This document shows positions 27,326-37,003 of a stretch of DNA of 64,000 nucleotides, in pieces. Source of the DNA: Novosphingobium rosa NBRC 15208. GTDB taxonomy: Bacteria > Pseudomonadota > Alphaproteobacteria > Sphingomonadales > Sphingomonadaceae. The stretch spans positions 62,001-126,000 of the forward strand of contig NZ_BCZE01000012.1 in assembly GCF_001598555.1 (NCBI RefSeq), read 5' to 3'. The notes below the pieces were generated by a model, which did not search any database, was not told the DNA's origin, and saw nothing but the letters and a program-made list of their open reading frames with translations. The translations under genes were made by a program, and so were the position numbers. Within the stretch, counting starts at the first letter, position 1. Every line of letters starts with the position of its first letter.

Positions 27326-28489
27326 ATGACCGTTCTTGCGCTTGCATTTTTCGGCGTCGCCAGCACCAGCCTGCTTCTCGCCATCGCGCTTTTGGCTGCT
27401 TTTCAGCGCTTTGGGCGCGTGCGCCATGCCACCTACTGGGCCAGCGCCTTCGCCCTGATCGCGCTGGATCACACGCTGATGGCGATGCGGCTGCTGACGC
27501 CGGGAAGCCATACGGTCGCCAATCTGGTGGCTTGCACTGCGTCTTTATCCGGCGCCACGCTGGTCGCGCTGGGCTTTCGCGAGCGGAGCGGTTTGCGTGA
27601 GCAGGGCTGGTTTCTGGGCTCCCTGGCGATCATGGCGCTGGGCTGCGGCGTGCTTGTCGTGCGGTTTCCGGACAAGCCGGTGCATCATCCGGTGGTCACC
27701 GCCTATGTGGTGGTGATGCTGTTCTTCTCGATCCGCGCGCTGCGGCGCGGGCCGGAGCGCGAACTGGCGCAAGGGGGCACCACGCTGGCGATGATGAGCC
27801 TGTTCATGGCCTTCTTCGGCGCGTTGACCATCCTGGGCCTGATGACCGACCCGTGGGGCGCGCTGAGCAGCCAGATCTATCATGCCGTCTATGTGCTGGG
27901 CGTGCCCGCCAGCCTGACAGGCATCGGCCTGTTCGCCCTGTTCCTGCTGGCCGAGGATCTGGCCCATGGCATGCGCCATCTGGCGATTGTCGACCCGTTG
28001 ACCGGGCTGCTCAACCGCCGCGGGTTCGAGGAAGCGGCGCGGCGGGTCAAGGCGCAATGCCGCCGCAGCCGCACGCCGGTTTGCGTGGCGGTGGTGGATC
28101 TCGATCATTTCAAGTCGATCAACGACCGTTTCGGTCATGCCGCCGGAGATCTGGCGCTCAGCGAATTTGCCCGCCGCCTGCAATCAGGGCTGCGTCAGGG
28201 CGATCTGGTCTCGCGCGCCGGGGGCGAGGAATTCGTGTTGCTGCTGCCGGGCGTGAATGCGAGCGAGGTCAGCGATCTGCTCAATCGACTGCGCATCACC
28301 CTGTCCTCGGATCAGGACGATGACGCGCTTGGGTTTACCATGCCGACTGCCAGCTTCGGCGCGGTGGAAATCGGCCCGCGCGATCTGCTCACCACTTGCA
28401 TCGAGCGTGCCGATCTCGCGCTTTATCGTGCGAAGCGGGATGGGCGCGACTGCGTGCGCGTCGATCTGGACCACGCGTTGACGGCATAG
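27326..28489 (+). CDS. Membrane-bound diguanylate cyclase (GGDEF)
   Basis: The protein makes cyclic di-GMP from two GTP. Residues 1-210 contain about six to seven hydrophobic helices forming a membrane sensor of unrecognised type. The GGDEF domain follows, with DPLTGLLNRRGFE, DLDHFKSINDRFGH, and the active-site motif GGEEF at residues 299-303. An inhibitory RxxD site (RQGD, 290-293) lies five residues before it, so product inhibition is expected. No EAL domain is present. It is 387 residues long. It is probably a single-gene unit; a bidirectional terminator follows. Confidence 0.92.
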   Translation: MTVLALAFFGVASTSLLLAIALLAAFQRFGRVRHATYWASAFALIALDHTLMAMRLLTPGSHTVANLVACTASLSGATLVALGFRERSGLREQGWFLGSLAIMALGCGVLVVRFPDKPVHHPVVTAYVVVMLFFSIRALRRGPERELAQGGTTLAMMSLFMAFFGALTILGLMTDPWGALSSQIYHAVYVLGVPASLTGIGLFALFLLAEDLAHGMRHLAIVDPLTGLLNRRGFEEAARRVKAQCRRSRTPVCVAVVDLDHFKSINDRFGHAAGDLALSEFARRLQSGLRQGDLVSRAGGEEFVLLLPGVNASEVSDLLNRLRITLSSDQDDDALGFTMPTASFGAVEIGPRDLLTTCIERADLALYRAKRDGRDCVRVDLDHALTA

Positions 28490-28492
28490 AAA

Positions 28493-28520
28493 AGGGCGCC
28501 GGTGTCCCGACGCCCTGTTT
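28493..28520. terminator. Bidirectional intrinsic terminator between convergent genes
   Basis: AGGGCG (28493-28498 region) pairs with CGCCCT (28511-28516). On the plus strand GTTT follows; on the minus strand the run CTTTTC follows. It lies between the diguanylate cyclase (plus) and carbonic anhydrase (minus) genes, and is stronger for the minus strand. Confidence 0.55.
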
Positions 28521-28538
28521 CATGTCCAGCCTGAAACC

Positions 28539-29192
28539 TTAGCTTGCCGGGGCAAATTCGCCCGTGGCCTCATCCAGCACATGCAGCACGCCATCGGAAA
28601 TAGCGAAGAAGGCGCCGCGCAGCGTCAGTTCTCCGCTCTTTTCCTTCTCGCGCACGCAGGGGAAGCTGCGCAGATTCTCAAGGCTGACCTTCACCCCGGC
28701 CAGCTCCATCGCGCGCTCGGCCTCGCGGCCCTTCGTGCCGTATTTCTCCACCACTGGCCCGCGTGCTTCATCCAGCAGCGAAATCCAGTTGGCGATAAAG
28801 CCGCCCTGTCCCGGCTCGGTGCCGTGCAGATCCTGAGACAGCGCCGCCTTGCAGCCGCCGCACAGACCATGACCCAGCACCAGAACCTCTTTTACCTTCA
28901 GCACCTGCACCGCAAATTCCAGCGCGGCGGAAACACCGTGCAGGCCCGGCGTCGTCTCGAAAGGCGGCACCATGGCGGCCACATTGCGCACCACGAAAAT
29001 CTCGCCCGGATCGACATCGAAAATCTGAGAGGGATCGACGCGGCTGTCCGAACAGGCGATCACCATCACCTCGGGCTGCTGGCCTTCGCCAAGCTGCTGC
29101 CAGCGGTCGCGATGCGGGTTCCAGCCCGATTCGCGAAAACGGCGGTATCCGGCCAGAAGGCGGTCGAGTGGGGGGGTAGCGTCCGTGCTCAT
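28539..29192 (-). CDS. Beta-class carbonic anhydrase
   Basis: This 217-residue enzyme interconverts CO2 and bicarbonate. The zinc ligands are visible: Cys47 in ACSDSR, His108 and Cys111 in GHGLCGGC, with the Asp49-Arg51 pair of the active site and SRVDP following. There is no signal peptide, so it is cytoplasmic. It is divergent from lipA across a 145-bp region that holds an inverted repeat. Confidence 0.94.
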   Translation of the reverse strand: MSTDATPPLDRLLAGYRRFRESGWNPHRDRWQQLGEGQQPEVMVIACSDSRVDPSQIFDVDPGEIFVVRNVAAMVPPFETTPGLHGVSAALEFAVQVLKVKEVLVLGHGLCGGCKAALSQDLHGTEPGQGGFIANWISLLDEARGPVVEKYGTKGREAERAMELAGVKVSLENLRSFPCVREKEKSGELTLRGAFFAISDGVLHVLDEATGEFAPAS

Positions 29193-29256
29193 AGGCGCTT
29201 TTTATCCACCAGAACGCCCCCCATGCAAGAGGCGGCTTTCCGTCCATGCCCTTTGG

Positions 29257-29272
29257 TGCAAGCAGGCTTGCA
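29257..29272. promoter_or_regulatory. Inverted repeat between divergent carbonic anhydrase and lipA genes
   Basis: TGCAAGC and GCTTGCA flank a two-base AG centre, forming an exact 16-bp inverted repeat about 66 bp upstream of both starts. A second short palindrome GTCTTAAGAC lies at 29283-29292. They may be operators of a shared regulator, but none can be named. Confidence 0.3.
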
Positions 29273-29337
29273 TTGCGCGCAAGTCTTAAGACGCTTTTCC
29301 TCTGGAAAGGCGCCGCGCATGCGCCTATCTGGCACAC

Positions 29338-30324
29338 ATGAACGACCTCTCGACCGCGCCTCAGCCCGCCGAACAGAACCCTGAACGCCCCGCAATCCAG
29401 CGCAAGCCCGACTGGATTCGCGTGAAAGCGCCGGTCAGCAAGGAATATGGCAAGACCCGCGACCTGATGCGCGAGCTGAGCCTGAACACGGTGTGCGAAG
29501 AGGCAGCTTGCCCCAACATCGGCGAATGCTGGACCAAGAAGCACGCCACGGTGATGATCCTGGGCGATGTCTGCACCCGCGCCTGCGCCTTCTGCAATGT
29601 GAAGACGGGCATGCCGCGCAAGGTCGATCCGCTCGAGCCCGCGCATGTGGCCGAAGCCGCCGCCAAGCTGGGGCTGGAGCATATCGTCATCACCTCGGTG
29701 GACCGTGACGATCTGCCCGACGGCGGCGCGGGCCAGTTCGTGAAGGTCATCAACGAGCTGCGCAAGAACACGCCCAACACCACCATCGAGATCCTGACGC
29801 CGGACTTCCGCAACAAGATGCTGCCCGCCATCGAGGCGATCGTGGCTGCCGGTCCGGACGTTTATAACCATAATCTTGAGACGGTGCCCCGGCTCTACCC
29901 CACCATCCGCCCCGGCGCGCGCTATTATGCCTCGCTGCGTCTGCTGGAGGAGGTGAAGCGCCACAATCCGATGATCTTCACCAAGAGCGGCATCATGCTG
30001 GGTCTGGGCGAGGAGCGTCTGGAGGTCCATCAGGTGATGGACGACATGCGCAGCGCCGGCATCGATTTCCTGACCATGGGCCAGTATCTGCGCCCCACGC
30101 CCAAGCATGCCGAGGTGAAGGAGTTCGTCACCCCAAAGGCTTTCGCCGCCTATGGCGCGATTGCCCGGGCCAAGGGCTTCCTGCAGGTGGCGGCCAGCCC
30201 GCTGACCCGCTCGTCCTATCACGCGGGTGAGGATTTCGCCGAAATGCGTGCCGCGCGTGAGGCGCAGCTGGCCAAAAAAGCGGCGACACAGGCGGCTCAG
30301 GCCGCGCTGGCGGGCGGCAAGTAA
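29338..30324 (+). CDS. lipA: Lipoyl synthase
   Basis: LipA inserts two sulfur atoms into octanoyl groups on lipoyl domains by radical SAM chemistry. The 328-residue protein has both cluster motifs: the auxiliary cluster Cys53, Cys58 and Cys64 ([12 protein letters not shown]) and the radical SAM cluster Cys79, Cys83 and Cys86 (CTRACAFC). The C-terminal serine ligand region [10 protein letters not shown] is intact, followed by an Ala/Lys-rich tail. The COQ10/RatA-like gene starts one base after its stop codon. Confidence 0.97.
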   Translation: MNDLSTAPQPAEQNPERPAIQRKPDWIRVKAPVSKEYGKTRDLMRELSLNTVCEEAACPNIGECWTKKHATVMILGDVCTRACAFCNVKTGMPRKVDPLEPAHVAEAAAKLGLEHIVITSVDRDDLPDGGAGQFVKVINELRKNTPNTTIEILTPDFRNKMLPAIEAIVAAGPDVYNHNLETVPRLYPTIRPGARYYASLRLLEEVKRHNPMIFTKSGIMLGLGEERLEVHQVMDDMRSAGIDFLTMGQYLRPTPKHAEVKEFVTPKAFAAYGAIARAKGFLQVAASPLTRSSYHAGEDFAEMRAAREAQLAKKAATQAAQAALAGGK

Positions 30325-30325
30325 C

Positions 30326-30766
30326 ATGCCGGGCATTCATGAAGTGCGGCGCATGCCTTACAGCGCCCAGCAGATGTTCGATCTGGTCGCCGATGTCGCG
30401 CATTATGGCGAGTTTCTGCCATGGGTAGTGGCCACCCGCGTGCGCAGCGACGATGGGCATGAGATGATCGCCGACATGCTGGTCGGCTTCAAGATGCTGC
30501 GCGAGAAGTTCACCAGCAAGGTGGTGAAGGAACGCCCCAACGTCATCACCGTCCACTATGTCGATGGCCCGATGCGCGATCTGGATAATCGCTGGGAATT
30601 CCGCGACGTGGAGGGTGGCTGCGAGCTGGATTTCAACGTGACCTTCAGCTTCCGCAACGCCTTGTTCGAAAGCATCGCGGGCCAGTATTTCGACCGCGCC
30701 TTCCGCAAGATGGTCGAGGCTTTCGAGGCCCGCGCCGCCGATCTTTACGGCGCTCCGGCGGTCTGA
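30326..30766 (+). CDS. COQ10 / RatA-family START-domain protein
   Basis: This 146-residue protein starts MPGIHEVRRMPYSAQQMFDLV, then VADVAHYGEFLPWVVATRV and VDGPMRDLDNRWEF, typical of the polyketide cyclase-like START family that includes yeast Coq10 and bacterial RatA. Such proteins bind ubiquinone; RatA has been described as a ribosome-association toxin. Coenzyme Q binding is the more likely role in an alphaproteobacterium (inference). The ATG at 30326 follows the lipA stop by one base, so they form an operon. Confidence 0.9.
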   Translation: MPGIHEVRRMPYSAQQMFDLVADVAHYGEFLPWVVATRVRSDDGHEMIADMLVGFKMLREKFTSKVVKERPNVITVHYVDGPMRDLDNRWEFRDVEGGCELDFNVTFSFRNALFESIAGQYFDRAFRKMVEAFEARAADLYGAPAV

Positions 30767-30784
30767 AGCCGCAGCAGGACACAG

Positions 30785-30821
30785 CAACGCCGGCCGAGTC
30801 CCAGAGAGTTGGCCGGCGTTG
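30785..30821 (+). terminator. Strong 11-bp inverted repeat after the lipA operon
   Basis: CAACGCCGGCC (30785-30795) pairs perfectly with GGCCGGCGTTG (30811-30821) around a 15-base loop. It lies 18 bp after the stop of the COQ10-like gene. No T-run follows, so it may be a poor terminator, a processing or stability hairpin, or part of the leader of the small gene at 30900. Confidence 0.45.
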
Positions 30822-30899
30822 TCGTAAAAGAACAATTCTCAAGGACGGGAAGGGCTAAGCAGCCGTTCAGCCACCAGACGAGACGGAGAGATCACCCCC

Positions 30900-31016
30900 A
30901 TGAGCCCCCTGGAAAAGAAACAGAGGATCATCCGCCAGATCGCGATTTTCGGCACGGTTCTGGCCGTGTTTCTGATCTTCACCGCTTACCGGCTGAAGAC
31001 CGGCAACTTCGGCTAA
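30900..31016 (+). CDS. 38-residue single-pass membrane peptide
   Basis: An ATG at 30900 opens a 38-codon frame ending TAA at 31016. The product starts MSPLEKKQRIIRQIAIFG, then has one hydrophobic helix (TVLAVFLIFTAY) and ends RLKTGNFG. The positive N-terminal part suggests it stays in the cytoplasm. GGAGAGA lies about 10 bases before the ATG. It sits between the lipA operon and the convergent pncC gene, starting 133 bp after the COQ10-like gene. The family is not recognised; small respiratory-complex or assembly peptides look similar. Confidence 0.55.
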   Translation: MSPLEKKQRIIRQIAIFGTVLAVFLIFTAYRLKTGNFG

Positions 31017-31017
31017 C

Positions 31018-31560
31018 TCAGATATCGTAGTTCCCGCCGGGCTGGGTTTCTTTCTCGGCCTGCGCGGGCAACAGCAATTCCAGCGCCACTTTCACCGCAT
31101 CGGCGCGCACGCTGGCGCGGCTGGTGGGCGCGAAATGGCGCTCTTCGGCCACCACATCGGTCGCGCCGCGCTCGGCCTTGGCGAAGACCACCAGACCTAC
31201 CGGCTTTTGCGCCGTGCCGCCATCGGGCCCGGCAATGCCGCTAATCGCCACCGCCACATCGGCGTCCGAATGCTTGAGCGCGCCCTGCGCCATCGCCCAG
31301 GCGCAGGCCACGGAGACCGCGCCGAAGGTGTCGATGATGTCATGCGGCACGCCCAGCTGGCGGTGCTTGGCGGCGTTGGAATAGGTCACGAAGCCGCCCT
31401 CGACCACCGCCGAGGAGCCCGCGATTTCCGTCAGCGCCCCGCAGACGAGGCCCCCGGTGCAGCTTTCCGCCAGTGTTACCTTGCGGCCAGCGGCGAGGTT
31501 TTCATCGATCACCCGCTGCGCCAGCGCAACGATCTCGGGAGGGAGAAGGGATTGGGTCAT
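31018..31560 (-). CDS. pncC: Nicotinamide-nucleotide amidohydrolase, PncC (CinA C-terminal type)
   Basis: PncC converts nicotinamide mononucleotide to nicotinate mononucleotide in NAD recycling. The 180-residue protein has TLAESCTGGLVCGALT near residue 28, GGFVTYSNAAKHRQLGV and GIAGPDGGTAQKPVGLV, the standard blocks of the single-domain form. It lacks the N-terminal MoeA-like domain of full CinA. The start overlaps the stop of the secreted-protein gene as ATGA, so it is coupled to it. Confidence 0.94.
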   Translation of the reverse strand: MTQSLLPPEIVALAQRVIDENLAAGRKVTLAESCTGGLVCGALTEIAGSSAVVEGGFVTYSNAAKHRQLGVPHDIIDTFGAVSVACAWAMAQGALKHSDADVAVAISGIAGPDGGTAQKPVGLVVFAKAERGATDVVAEERHFAPTSRASVRADAVKVALELLLPAQAEKETQPGGNYDI

Positions 31561-32105
31561 TTGCAGATCTGGATCTTTCCGACCCTCGCCGCACCGGCCT
31601 GGGAACCCAGACCGATGGCGAGACCGATGATATCCGCCGCGCTCTGGGCGGGCAGGGGGGAGAGCAGGCGCAGCATGGAATCGAGGCTGCTGCACCGCTC
31701 GGCGGGAATTTTCTCGACGACGAGGCCCTGAATAAAGGCATCGGCCATCTGCTGAAGCTGGGGATCGGGCATGTTGCGCAGCATGTCGCCAACCGGGCCC
31801 TGCTGACCCGATGACAGCTTGAGGAACACGTTGCGTGCGTCCGGCCATGCGCCGGGCTTGGCGGCGGCATAGCGCGCGATCATGTCGGGCCCGCCGGTAC
31901 GCAGAAAGGCGTCGGGCGGCAGGCTGGCCGAGCAGCGCTGCGCCGTCGCGCTCAGCGCGTTGGGCAGGGCATAGGTCGCCAGCGAATTGAACTCATGCGG
32001 GGTCAGGCAAGGCGGTTCGGCGGCGCGGGCCAGACCTGGCACCAGCACCAGCAGCGCGGCGGAGAGGGCGCAGAAAGGGCGCCTGCCGACCCGCCGGGCT
32101 CTCAC
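31557..32105 (-). CDS. Secreted protein of unknown function between ispDF and pncC
   Basis: The start is a GTG at 32105 that overlaps the ispDF stop as GTGA; the stop overlaps the pncC start. The 182-residue product has an N-terminal signal peptide (RRPFCALSAALLVLVPGLARA) with likely cleavage after ARA, and then CLTPHEFNSLATYALP. The mature part has four cysteines (in PPCLTP, AQRCSA, ERCSSL and IQICK), which may form two disulfides in the periplasm. No family is recognised. Tight coupling on both sides suggests steady expression with the operon. Confidence 0.7.
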   Translation of the reverse strand: MRARRVGRRPFCALSAALLVLVPGLARAAEPPCLTPHEFNSLATYALPNALSATAQRCSASLPPDAFLRTGGPDMIARYAAAKPGAWPDARNVFLKLSSGQQGPVGDMLRNMPDPQLQQMADAFIQGLVVEKIPAERCSSLDSMLRLLSPLPAQSAADIIGLAIGLGSQAGAARVGKIQICK

Positions 32106-33262
32106 GCGCGCACCACCACGGCTGCGGCCTGACAGGCGATGCCTTCGCCGCGCCCGGTGAAGCCCAGCTTTTCGGTGGTGGTGGCCTTCACGCTCACCAG
32201 CGCCTCGGGCACCTCCATGATGGCGGCCAGACGGACCTGCATGGCATCGCGATGCGGGCCGATCTTGGGCGCCTCGCAGATGATCGTCACATCGACATTG
32301 CCGAGCTGATAGCCAGCTTCGCGCACCAGCTTCATGGCATGGGCCAGGAACCGGTCGGAGGAAGCACCCTTCCACTGCATATCGCTGGGCGGGAAATGCT
32401 TGCCGATGTCGCCCAGCGCCACCGCGCCCAGCAGGGCATCGACCAGCGCATGGATCGCCACATCGGCATCGCTATGGCCCGAGAGGCCCCGATGATGCTC
32501 GATCTTCACGCCGCAGAGCCACAGCTCCTCGCCATCCTCCAGCCGGTGGACGTCATAGCCGGTGCCCATGCGGACGGGCGGGCGGGTCTCGCCGTTCCCA
32601 AAATCGCTGGCATAGGTCAGTTTGTGCAAGACTTCATCTCCATCGACCAGCGCCACGTCGAGCCCATGGGCCTGCGCCACCTGGGCATCGTCGCCGGCGA
32701 TGGGCGTCTGTGCCCAAGCCTGATGCGCCGCAAGAATGTCATTATAGTTAAAGGCCTGCGGAGTCTGCACCCGGCGCAAGGCTTCGCGTTGGGCCGGAGC
32801 GCCCATTTTCAGGCCGCGCGGATCGGCATGGCACAGGCTGTCCACCACCGGCAGCGCAGGGATGGCGCCGGGGAAATGCTCCAACGCCTCCACCAGCCTG
32901 TCGATCACCGCGCGGGGCAGGACCGGGCGGGCGGCGTCATGGATCAGCACCAGACGCGGACCATCGCCCTGCATCGCTTCCAGCCCGAAACGCACCGATT
33001 GCTGGCGGGTCTCGCCCCCGGTGATAAAGCGCACGCCGTCGATCCCGGCCACGCAGGCGCGGGCGATCTCTTCGGCGCCTTCGGGGATGGCCACGATGAT
33101 CGGGGTGATGCCCGCCTGCGCCAAGGCTTCCACGGAATGCCGCAAAACCGGTTTGCCGCGCCATGGTGCAAATTGCTTGGGAACGGGTTGCCCGGCCCGC
33201 AAGCCTTGCCCTGCTGCCACGACCAGAGCCGCCACGTCGGAGAGATTCGCTTCGCTCGTCAT
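32102..33262 (-). CDS. ispDF: Bifunctional IspD/IspF of the MEP isoprenoid pathway
   Basis: The fused enzyme makes CDP-methylerythritol (IspD) and later the cyclodiphosphate (IspF). In its 386 residues the IspD part comes first ([32 protein letters not shown]), followed from about residue 232 by IspF ([39 protein letters not shown], and the [16 protein letters not shown] end). The fusion is common in alphaproteobacteria. The ATG at 33262 ([15 protein letters not shown]) is preferred to 33304, which reads into a low-complexity stretch. It is divergent from dusB. Confidence 0.95.
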   Translation of the reverse strand: MTSEANLSDVAALVVAAGQGLRAGQPVPKQFAPWRGKPVLRHSVEALAQAGITPIIVAIPEGAEEIARACVAGIDGVRFITGGETRQQSVRFGLEAMQGDGPRLVLIHDAARPVLPRAVIDRLVEALEHFPGAIPALPVVDSLCHADPRGLKMGAPAQREALRRVQTPQAFNYNDILAAHQAWAQTPIAGDDAQVAQAHGLDVALVDGDEVLHKLTYASDFGNGETRPPVRMGTGYDVHRLEDGEELWLCGVKIEHHRGLSGHSDADVAIHALVDALLGAVALGDIGKHFPPSDMQWKGASSDRFLAHAMKLVREAGYQLGNVDVTIICEAPKIGPHRDAMQVRLAAIMEVPEALVSVKATTTEKLGFTGRGEGIACQAAAVVVRA

Positions 33263-33339
33263 CGGGCGGGCCGGTAAACGCTTGCTGCCTGCCGCGCAAT
33301 CCACTATGCGCTGCCTGTTTTTTAGGCAAAGCCCGGTTT

Positions 33340-34371
33340 ATGAGCAGCACACCCATTCCGCCCGTCCTCAAGCCGATCCATATCGGCCCCGTCCAGATCG
33401 ACTGTCCAGTCGTTCTGGCGCCGATGACGGCGGTGACCGACCTGCCGATGCGCCGCCTGGTGCGCCGCTATGGCAGCGGGCTCAATGTGACCGAGATGAT
33501 TGCCAGCCCCGCCGCGATCCGCGAAACGCGCCAGTCGATCCAGAAGGCGGCTTGGGACCCGGCGGAAGAGCCGGTCTCGATGCAGCTGGTCGGCTGCGAG
33601 CCCGAACAGATGGGCGAGGCGGCCAAGCTTTCCGCCGACAAGGGCGCTGCCATCATCGACATCAACATGGGCTGCCCGGTGAAAAAGGTGGTGAATGGCG
33701 ATGCCGGTTCCGCGCTGATGCGCGACCTGCCGCTGGCCACCCGCCTGATCGAGGCCACGGTGAAGGCCGTCGATGTGCCCGTCACCGTCAAGATGCGCAT
33801 GGGCTGGTGCCATGACAGTCTGAACGCCCCCGAACTGGCGCGCATCGCTCAGGATCTGGGCGCCAGGATGATCACCGTGCATGGCCGCACCCGCAACCAG
33901 ATGTACCGCGGCGAGGCCGACTGGGCCTTTGTTCGCAATGTGGTGGAAGCGGTGGACATTCCCGTCATCGTCAATGGCGATATCTGCACCATCGAGGATG
34001 TGGCCAAGGCCGTCGAGCAGTCGGGCGCCGATGGTGTGATGATCGGGCGCGGTGCTTATGGCCGGCCTTGGCTGCTGGGTCAGGTGATGCACTGGCTCTC
34101 GACCGGCGAGCGCAAGGATGCCCCGGATCTCGCCGAGCAATATGCCGTGCTGCGCGAGCATTACGAGCTGATGCTGGAGCATTACGGCACCGTCACCGGC
34201 GTCAATCTGGCCCGCAAGCATCTGGGCTGGTACACCAAGGGGCTGCATGGCTCGGCGGAATTCCGCAACCGCGTCAACTTCTTCGATGATCCCGATATGG
34301 TGAAAGCGGCGCTGGAAGAGTTCTATATGCCGCTGATCGAACAAGGCCATCAGCCAGCGCAGGCTGCTTAA
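33340..34371 (+). CDS. dusB: tRNA dihydrouridine synthase DusB (NifR3 family)
   Basis: DusB reduces specific uridines in tRNA with FMN and NADPH. The 343-residue TIM-barrel protein has [13 protein letters not shown] near the N-terminus, [20 protein letters not shown] with the catalytic Cys, and [15 protein letters not shown]. It is the nifR3 gene at the head of ntrB-ntrC, the standard order in alphaproteobacteria; ntrB starts two bases after its stop. An upstream frame to 33163 overlaps ispDF on the opposite strand and is rejected. Confidence 0.95.
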   Translation: MSSTPIPPVLKPIHIGPVQIDCPVVLAPMTAVTDLPMRRLVRRYGSGLNVTEMIASPAAIRETRQSIQKAAWDPAEEPVSMQLVGCEPEQMGEAAKLSADKGAAIIDINMGCPVKKVVNGDAGSALMRDLPLATRLIEATVKAVDVPVTVKMRMGWCHDSLNAPELARIAQDLGARMITVHGRTRNQMYRGEADWAFVRNVVEAVDIPVIVNGDICTIEDVAKAVEQSGADGVMIGRGAYGRPWLLGQVMHWLSTGERKDAPDLAEQYAVLREHYELMLEHYGTVTGVNLARKHLGWYTKGLHGSAEFRNRVNFFDDPDMVKAALEEFYMPLIEQGHQPAQAA

Positions 34372-34373
34372 GC

Positions 34374-35501
34374 ATGGTCGCAGCCGGGGAGGGGCCCGAT
34401 CATCGCAAACTGATGCTCAGCCTGCCCATGGCGGTGGTGGTGCTGGCGCCCGGGCAGATGATCGCTCAGGTCAATCCCGCCGCCGAGCAGTTTTTCGGGC
34501 AATCCAACCGCCGCCTTGTCGGCAGGGCTTTGAGCAGCCTGATCGATGTGGGCGAGCCGCGTCTGGCCCGCCGTCTGGCCGAGGGCGATGCCCCGGTCTC
34601 CGCTCGGCAGATCGATGTGCAACTGGTCGGCCATGGCGTAAGGCGGCTGGATATCACGGCAGCCCCGGTGGCGGATTTCCCCGGTTGGCTGGTGATGACT
34701 CTGCATGATTCCTTCGCTGCCGACGCCATGCGCGAAAATGGTTCGGGCAATGAGGAAGGCGTGCTGCGCGCGCCCGAAATCCTGGCCCATGAGATCAAGA
34801 ATCCGCTGGCGGGCATCAAGGGCGCCGCGCAATTGCTGGGCCGCAAGGTGGAGGGCGCAGACCGCGCCATGACCCTGCTGATCGCCGATGAGGTCGACCG
34901 CATCGCCAAGCTGATCGACCAGATGCAGACTCTCAGCCGTCGCACCGCCGAGCCGGTCGCGCCCTGCAATCTGCATGAGGCGATCCGCCGCGCCGCCGCC
35001 ATTCTCTCCGCCGCCACCGAAGCCCCGCCGCGCATCGAGGAAGAGTTCGATCCCTCGCTGCCCTCGGTGCTGGGCAGCGCGCATGGGCTGGTGCAGGTGC
35101 TGATCAACCTGCTCTCCAACGCACGCGATGCCTGCCGCAAGACCGAAGGCGCGCGCATCATCGTGCGTACGCGTTTCGCCAGCGGCCTGCAGCTGCATTC
35201 GGCGGGGCAGGGCTCTCCGGTGCGCCTGCCGATCGAGGTGCGCGTCTCTGACAATGGCCCGGGCATCGATCCCACCATGCGCGACCATATTTTCGAACCC
35301 TTCGTCAGCAGCAAGAAAAGCGGGCAGGGGCTGGGGCTGGCGCTGGTGCGCAAGCTGGTGCGCGACATGAATGGCCGCATCACCCATGACCGCGACGAGG
35401 CCGGAGGCTGGACCCATTTCCGCCTGCACCTGCCCGTCGCCATCGATGACACGCCAAATCCTGGAAAATGGCGCTTATTCAAGAGACAGGGCATAGGATG
35501 A
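34374..35501 (+). CDS. ntrB: Nitrogen regulation sensor kinase NtrB
   Basis: NtrB is the cytoplasmic histidine kinase that phosphorylates NtrC when PII protein reports nitrogen limitation. The 375-residue protein has a PAS-like N-terminus (residues 10-100), the H-box [17 protein letters not shown] with His139, NLLSNARDA, DNGPGID and GQGLGLALVRKLV in the ATPase domain. No membrane segments are seen. It lies two bases after dusB and 10 bp before ntrC. It may control the nitrate reductase gene upstream in the window (inference). Confidence 0.95.
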   Translation: MVAAGEGPDHRKLMLSLPMAVVVLAPGQMIAQVNPAAEQFFGQSNRRLVGRALSSLIDVGEPRLARRLAEGDAPVSARQIDVQLVGHGVRRLDITAAPVADFPGWLVMTLHDSFAADAMRENGSGNEEGVLRAPEILAHEIKNPLAGIKGAAQLLGRKVEGADRAMTLLIADEVDRIAKLIDQMQTLSRRTAEPVAPCNLHEAIRRAAAILSAATEAPPRIEEEFDPSLPSVLGSAHGLVQVLINLLSNARDACRKTEGARIIVRTRFASGLQLHSAGQGSPVRLPIEVRVSDNGPGIDPTMRDHIFEPFVSSKKSGQGLGLALVRKLVRDMNGRITHDRDEAGGWTHFRLHLPVAIDDTPNPGKWRLFKRQGIG

Positions 35502-35511
35502 CGGGCGTTTG

Positions 35512-36942
<1,431 letters not shown>

Positions 36943-37003
36943 ACGCGATGGTTACACAAATCCTCTTGCAAGCACGTTACAGTGGTGTTGTAAGCGCGCA
37001 ACG

